NCBI GenBank assembly: GCA_964019135.1
Contig: OZ025258.1
Coordinates: 31,862,186 to 31,926,185, forward strand
Length of the DNA stretch: 64,000 nucleotides
Direction of reading: 5' to 3'
DNA from: Arenicola marina
Lineage: Eukaryota > Annelida > Polychaeta > Arenicolidae
Shown here one piece after another: positions 61,691-64,000 of the stretch. Positions within the stretch are counted from its first letter, which is position 1. Each line of letters starts with the position of its first letter. The notes under the pieces were generated by a model. It did no database searches, had not been told where the DNA came from, and saw only the letters and a list, made by a program, of their open reading frames with translations. Both the position numbers and the translations under genes were made by a program.

Positions 61691-61692
61691 CG

Positions 61693-64000
61693 GCTGTAGG
61701 GTACTGTCGGGGCCATAGAGAGGTGATATCATGTGAGACAATGAGAAGGAATCTCCGTCTGCCTTAGGGTTCTGTCGGGGCCATAGAGAGGTGATATCAT
61801 GTGAGACAATGAGAAGGAATCTGTGTGCCTTAGGGTTCTGCCCAGGCCATAGCGAGGTGATATCATGTGAGACAATGAGAAGGAATCTCTGTCTGCCCTA
61901 GGGTTCTGCCGGGGCCATAGCGAGGTGATATCATGTGAGACAATGAGAAGGAATCTCTGTCTGCCTTAGGGTTCTGCCGGGGCCATAGCGAGGTGATATC
62001 ATGTGAGACAATGAGAAGGAATCTCTGTCTGCCTTAGGGTTCTGCCGGGGCCATAGCGAGGTGATACCATGTGAGACAATGAGAAGGAATCTCCGTCTGC
62101 CTTAGGGTTCTGCCGGGGCCATAGCGAGGTGATATCATGTGAGACAATAAGAAGGAATCTCTGTCTGCCTTAGGGTTCTGCCGGGGCCATAGCGAGGTGA
62201 TATCATGTGAGACAATGAGAAGGAATCTCTGTCTGCCTTAGGGTTCTGTCGGGGCCATAGCGAGGTGATATCATGTGAGACAATGAGAAGGAATCTCTGT
62301 CTGCCTTAGGGTTCTGCCGGGGCCATAGCGAGGTGATATCATGTGAGACAATGAGAAGGAATCTCTGTCTGCCTTAGGGTTCTGCCGGGGCCATAGCGAG
62401 GTGATATCATGTGAGACAATGAGAAGGAATCTCTGTCTGCCTTAGGGTTCTGCCGGGGCCATAGCGAGGTGATATCATGTGAGACAATGAGAAGGAATCT
62501 CTGTCTGCCTTAGGGTTCTGCCGGGGCCATAGCGAGGTGATATCATGTGAGACAATGAGAAGGAATCTCTGTCTGCCTTAGGGTTCTGCCGGGGCCATAG
62601 CAAGGTGATATCATGTGAGACAATGAGAAGGAATCTCTGTCTGCCTTAGGGTTCTGTCGGGGCCATAGCGAGGTGATATCATGTGAGACAATGAGAAGGA
62701 ATCTCTGTCTGCCTTAGGGTTCTGTCGGGGCCATAGCGAGGTGATATCATGTGAGACAATGAGAAGGAATCTCTGTCTGCCTTAGGGTTCTGCCGGGGCC
62801 ATAGCAAGGTGATACCATGTGAGACAATGAGAAGGAATCTCCGTCTGCCTTAGGGTTCTGCCGGGGCCATAGCGAGGTGATATCATGTGAGACAATGAGA
62901 AGGAATCTCTGTCTGCCTTAGGGTTCTGTCGGGGCCATAGCGAGGTGATATCATGTGAGACAATGAGAAGGAATCTCTGTCTGCCTTAGGGTTCTGTCGG
63001 GGCCATAGCGAGGTGATATCATGTGAGACAATGAGAAGGAATCTCTGTCTGCCTTAGGGTTCTGTCGGGGCCATAGCGAGGTGATATCATGTGAGACAAT
63101 GAGAAGGAATCTCTGTCTGCCTTAGGGTTCTGCCGGGGCCATAGCAAGGTGATACCATGTGAGACAATGAGAAGGAATCTCCGTCTGCCTTAGGGTTCTG
63201 CCGGGGCCATAGCGAGGTGATATCATGTGAGACAATGAGAAGGAATCTCTGTCTGCCTTAGGGTTCTGTCGGGGCCATAGCGAGGTGATATCATGTGAGA
63301 CAATGAGAAGGAATCTCTGTCTGCCCTAGGGTTCTGCCGGGGCCATAGCGAGGTGATATCATGTGAGACAATGAGAAGGAATCTCCGTCTGCCTTAGGGT
63401 TCTGCCGGGGCCATAGCGAGGTGATATCATGTGAGACAATGAGAAGGAATCTCTGTCTGCCTTAGGGTTCTGCCGGGGCCATAGCGAGGTGATATCATGT
63501 GAGACAATGAGAAGGAATCTCTGTCTGCCTTAGGGTTCTGTCGGGGCCATAGCGAGATGATATCATGTGAGACAATGAGAAGGAATCTCTGTCTGCCTTA
63601 GGGTTCTGCCGGGGCCATAGCGAGGTGATATCATGTGAGACAATGAGAAGGAATCTCTGTCTGCCTTAGGGTTCTGCCGGGGCCATAGCAAGGTGATATC
63701 ATGTGAGACAATGAGAAGGAATGTCTGTCTGCCTTAGGGTTCTGCCGAGGCCATAGCGAGGTGATATCATGTGAGACAATGAGAAGGAATCTCTGTCTGC
63801 CTTAGGGTTCTGTCGGGGCCATAGCGAGGTGATATCATGTGAGACAATGAGAAGGAATCTCTGTCTGCCTTAGGGTTCTGCCGGGGCCATAGCGAGGTGA
63901 TACAATGTGAGACAATGAGAAGGAATCTCTGTCTGCTATAGGGTTCTGCCGGGGCCATAGCGAGGTGATATCATGTGAGACAATGAGAAGGAATCTCTGT
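61693..64000. repeat. 68-bp tandem array, about 33 copies, running off the window end
   Basis: The unit is GATATCATGTGAGACAATGA, GAAGGAATCTCTGTCTGCCT, TAGGGTTCTGCCGGGGCCAT, AGCGAGGT. Copies are very similar, with C/T variants at GTCGGGG/GCCGGGG and TCCGTC/TCTGTC. Each unit contains one TTAGGGTT. Confidence 0.97.

Noticed and set aside
61693-64000. Telomere from the TTAGGG motifs
   Set aside because: There is one motif per 68-bp unit and no direct (TTAGGG)n run, so this is not telomeric repeat.
1-64000. tRNA or rRNA genes
   Set aside because: No A/B box pair with a cloverleaf and no rRNA core sequence was noticed on reading. A covariance-model scan would be needed to exclude small ones.

Overview
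This is a stretch of animal nuclear DNA. It has multi-exon genes with GT-AG introns, no operons, two 200-base N gaps, and about half its length in tandem repeats (minisatellites). The two genes I can recognise look like an invertebrate. The conserved syntaxin segments resemble deuterostome and other invertebrate syntaxin-1, and an amphioxus-like or other marine invertebrate is a reasonable guess, but the window does not settle the species.

Layout. 1-15.3 kb: no gene that I can support. It is made of a 35-bp array, then a segment with a ~50-bp C-rich array and a 27-bp array that appears twice, on either side of the first N gap. 15.3-17.2 kb: low-complexity-poor sequence with a decayed LINE reverse-transcriptase remnant on the minus strand. 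17.35-23.7 kb: a seven-exon plus-strand gene whose protein matches the TP53I13 (tumour protein p53-inducible protein 13, DUF3105) family. It has a signal peptide and the conserved block with [27 protein letters not shown] and FLYHPC. 23.7-29 kb: a region between the genes with CRE palindromes, possible CTCF-type sites and several small arrays. 29.07-55.96 kb: the 3' part of a minus-strand syntaxin-1 gene. It includes the last part of the Habc domain, the linker, the full SNARE motif and the membrane anchor. 56-64 kb: mostly arrays (45, 37, 31, 17 and 68 bp periods) and a second N gap. The first syntaxin exons (N-peptide, Ha and most of Hb) were not found and should lie beyond the window or in missing sequence.

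The most interesting content is in the syntaxin gene. Two 109-nt exons with the same phases encode alternative versions of the Hc helix. Because 109 is not a multiple of three, exactly one must be used. Three separate terminal exons encode alternative membrane anchors, each beginning with Lys-Lys after the same SNARE exon. Together they allow six syntaxin-1 forms from the exons in this window. The introns hold very large arrays, one of about 9.2 kb (66-bp units, ~140 copies) that ends about 35 nt from a splice acceptor.

The second notable structure is in the TP53I13-like gene. The 3' end of exon 2 and its 5' splice site have been tandemly copied about 14 times into intron 2, making a row of duplicate splice donors. 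The normal exon 2 donor leaves a reading frame that does not match the conserved frame of exon 3, while the donor in the next copy does.
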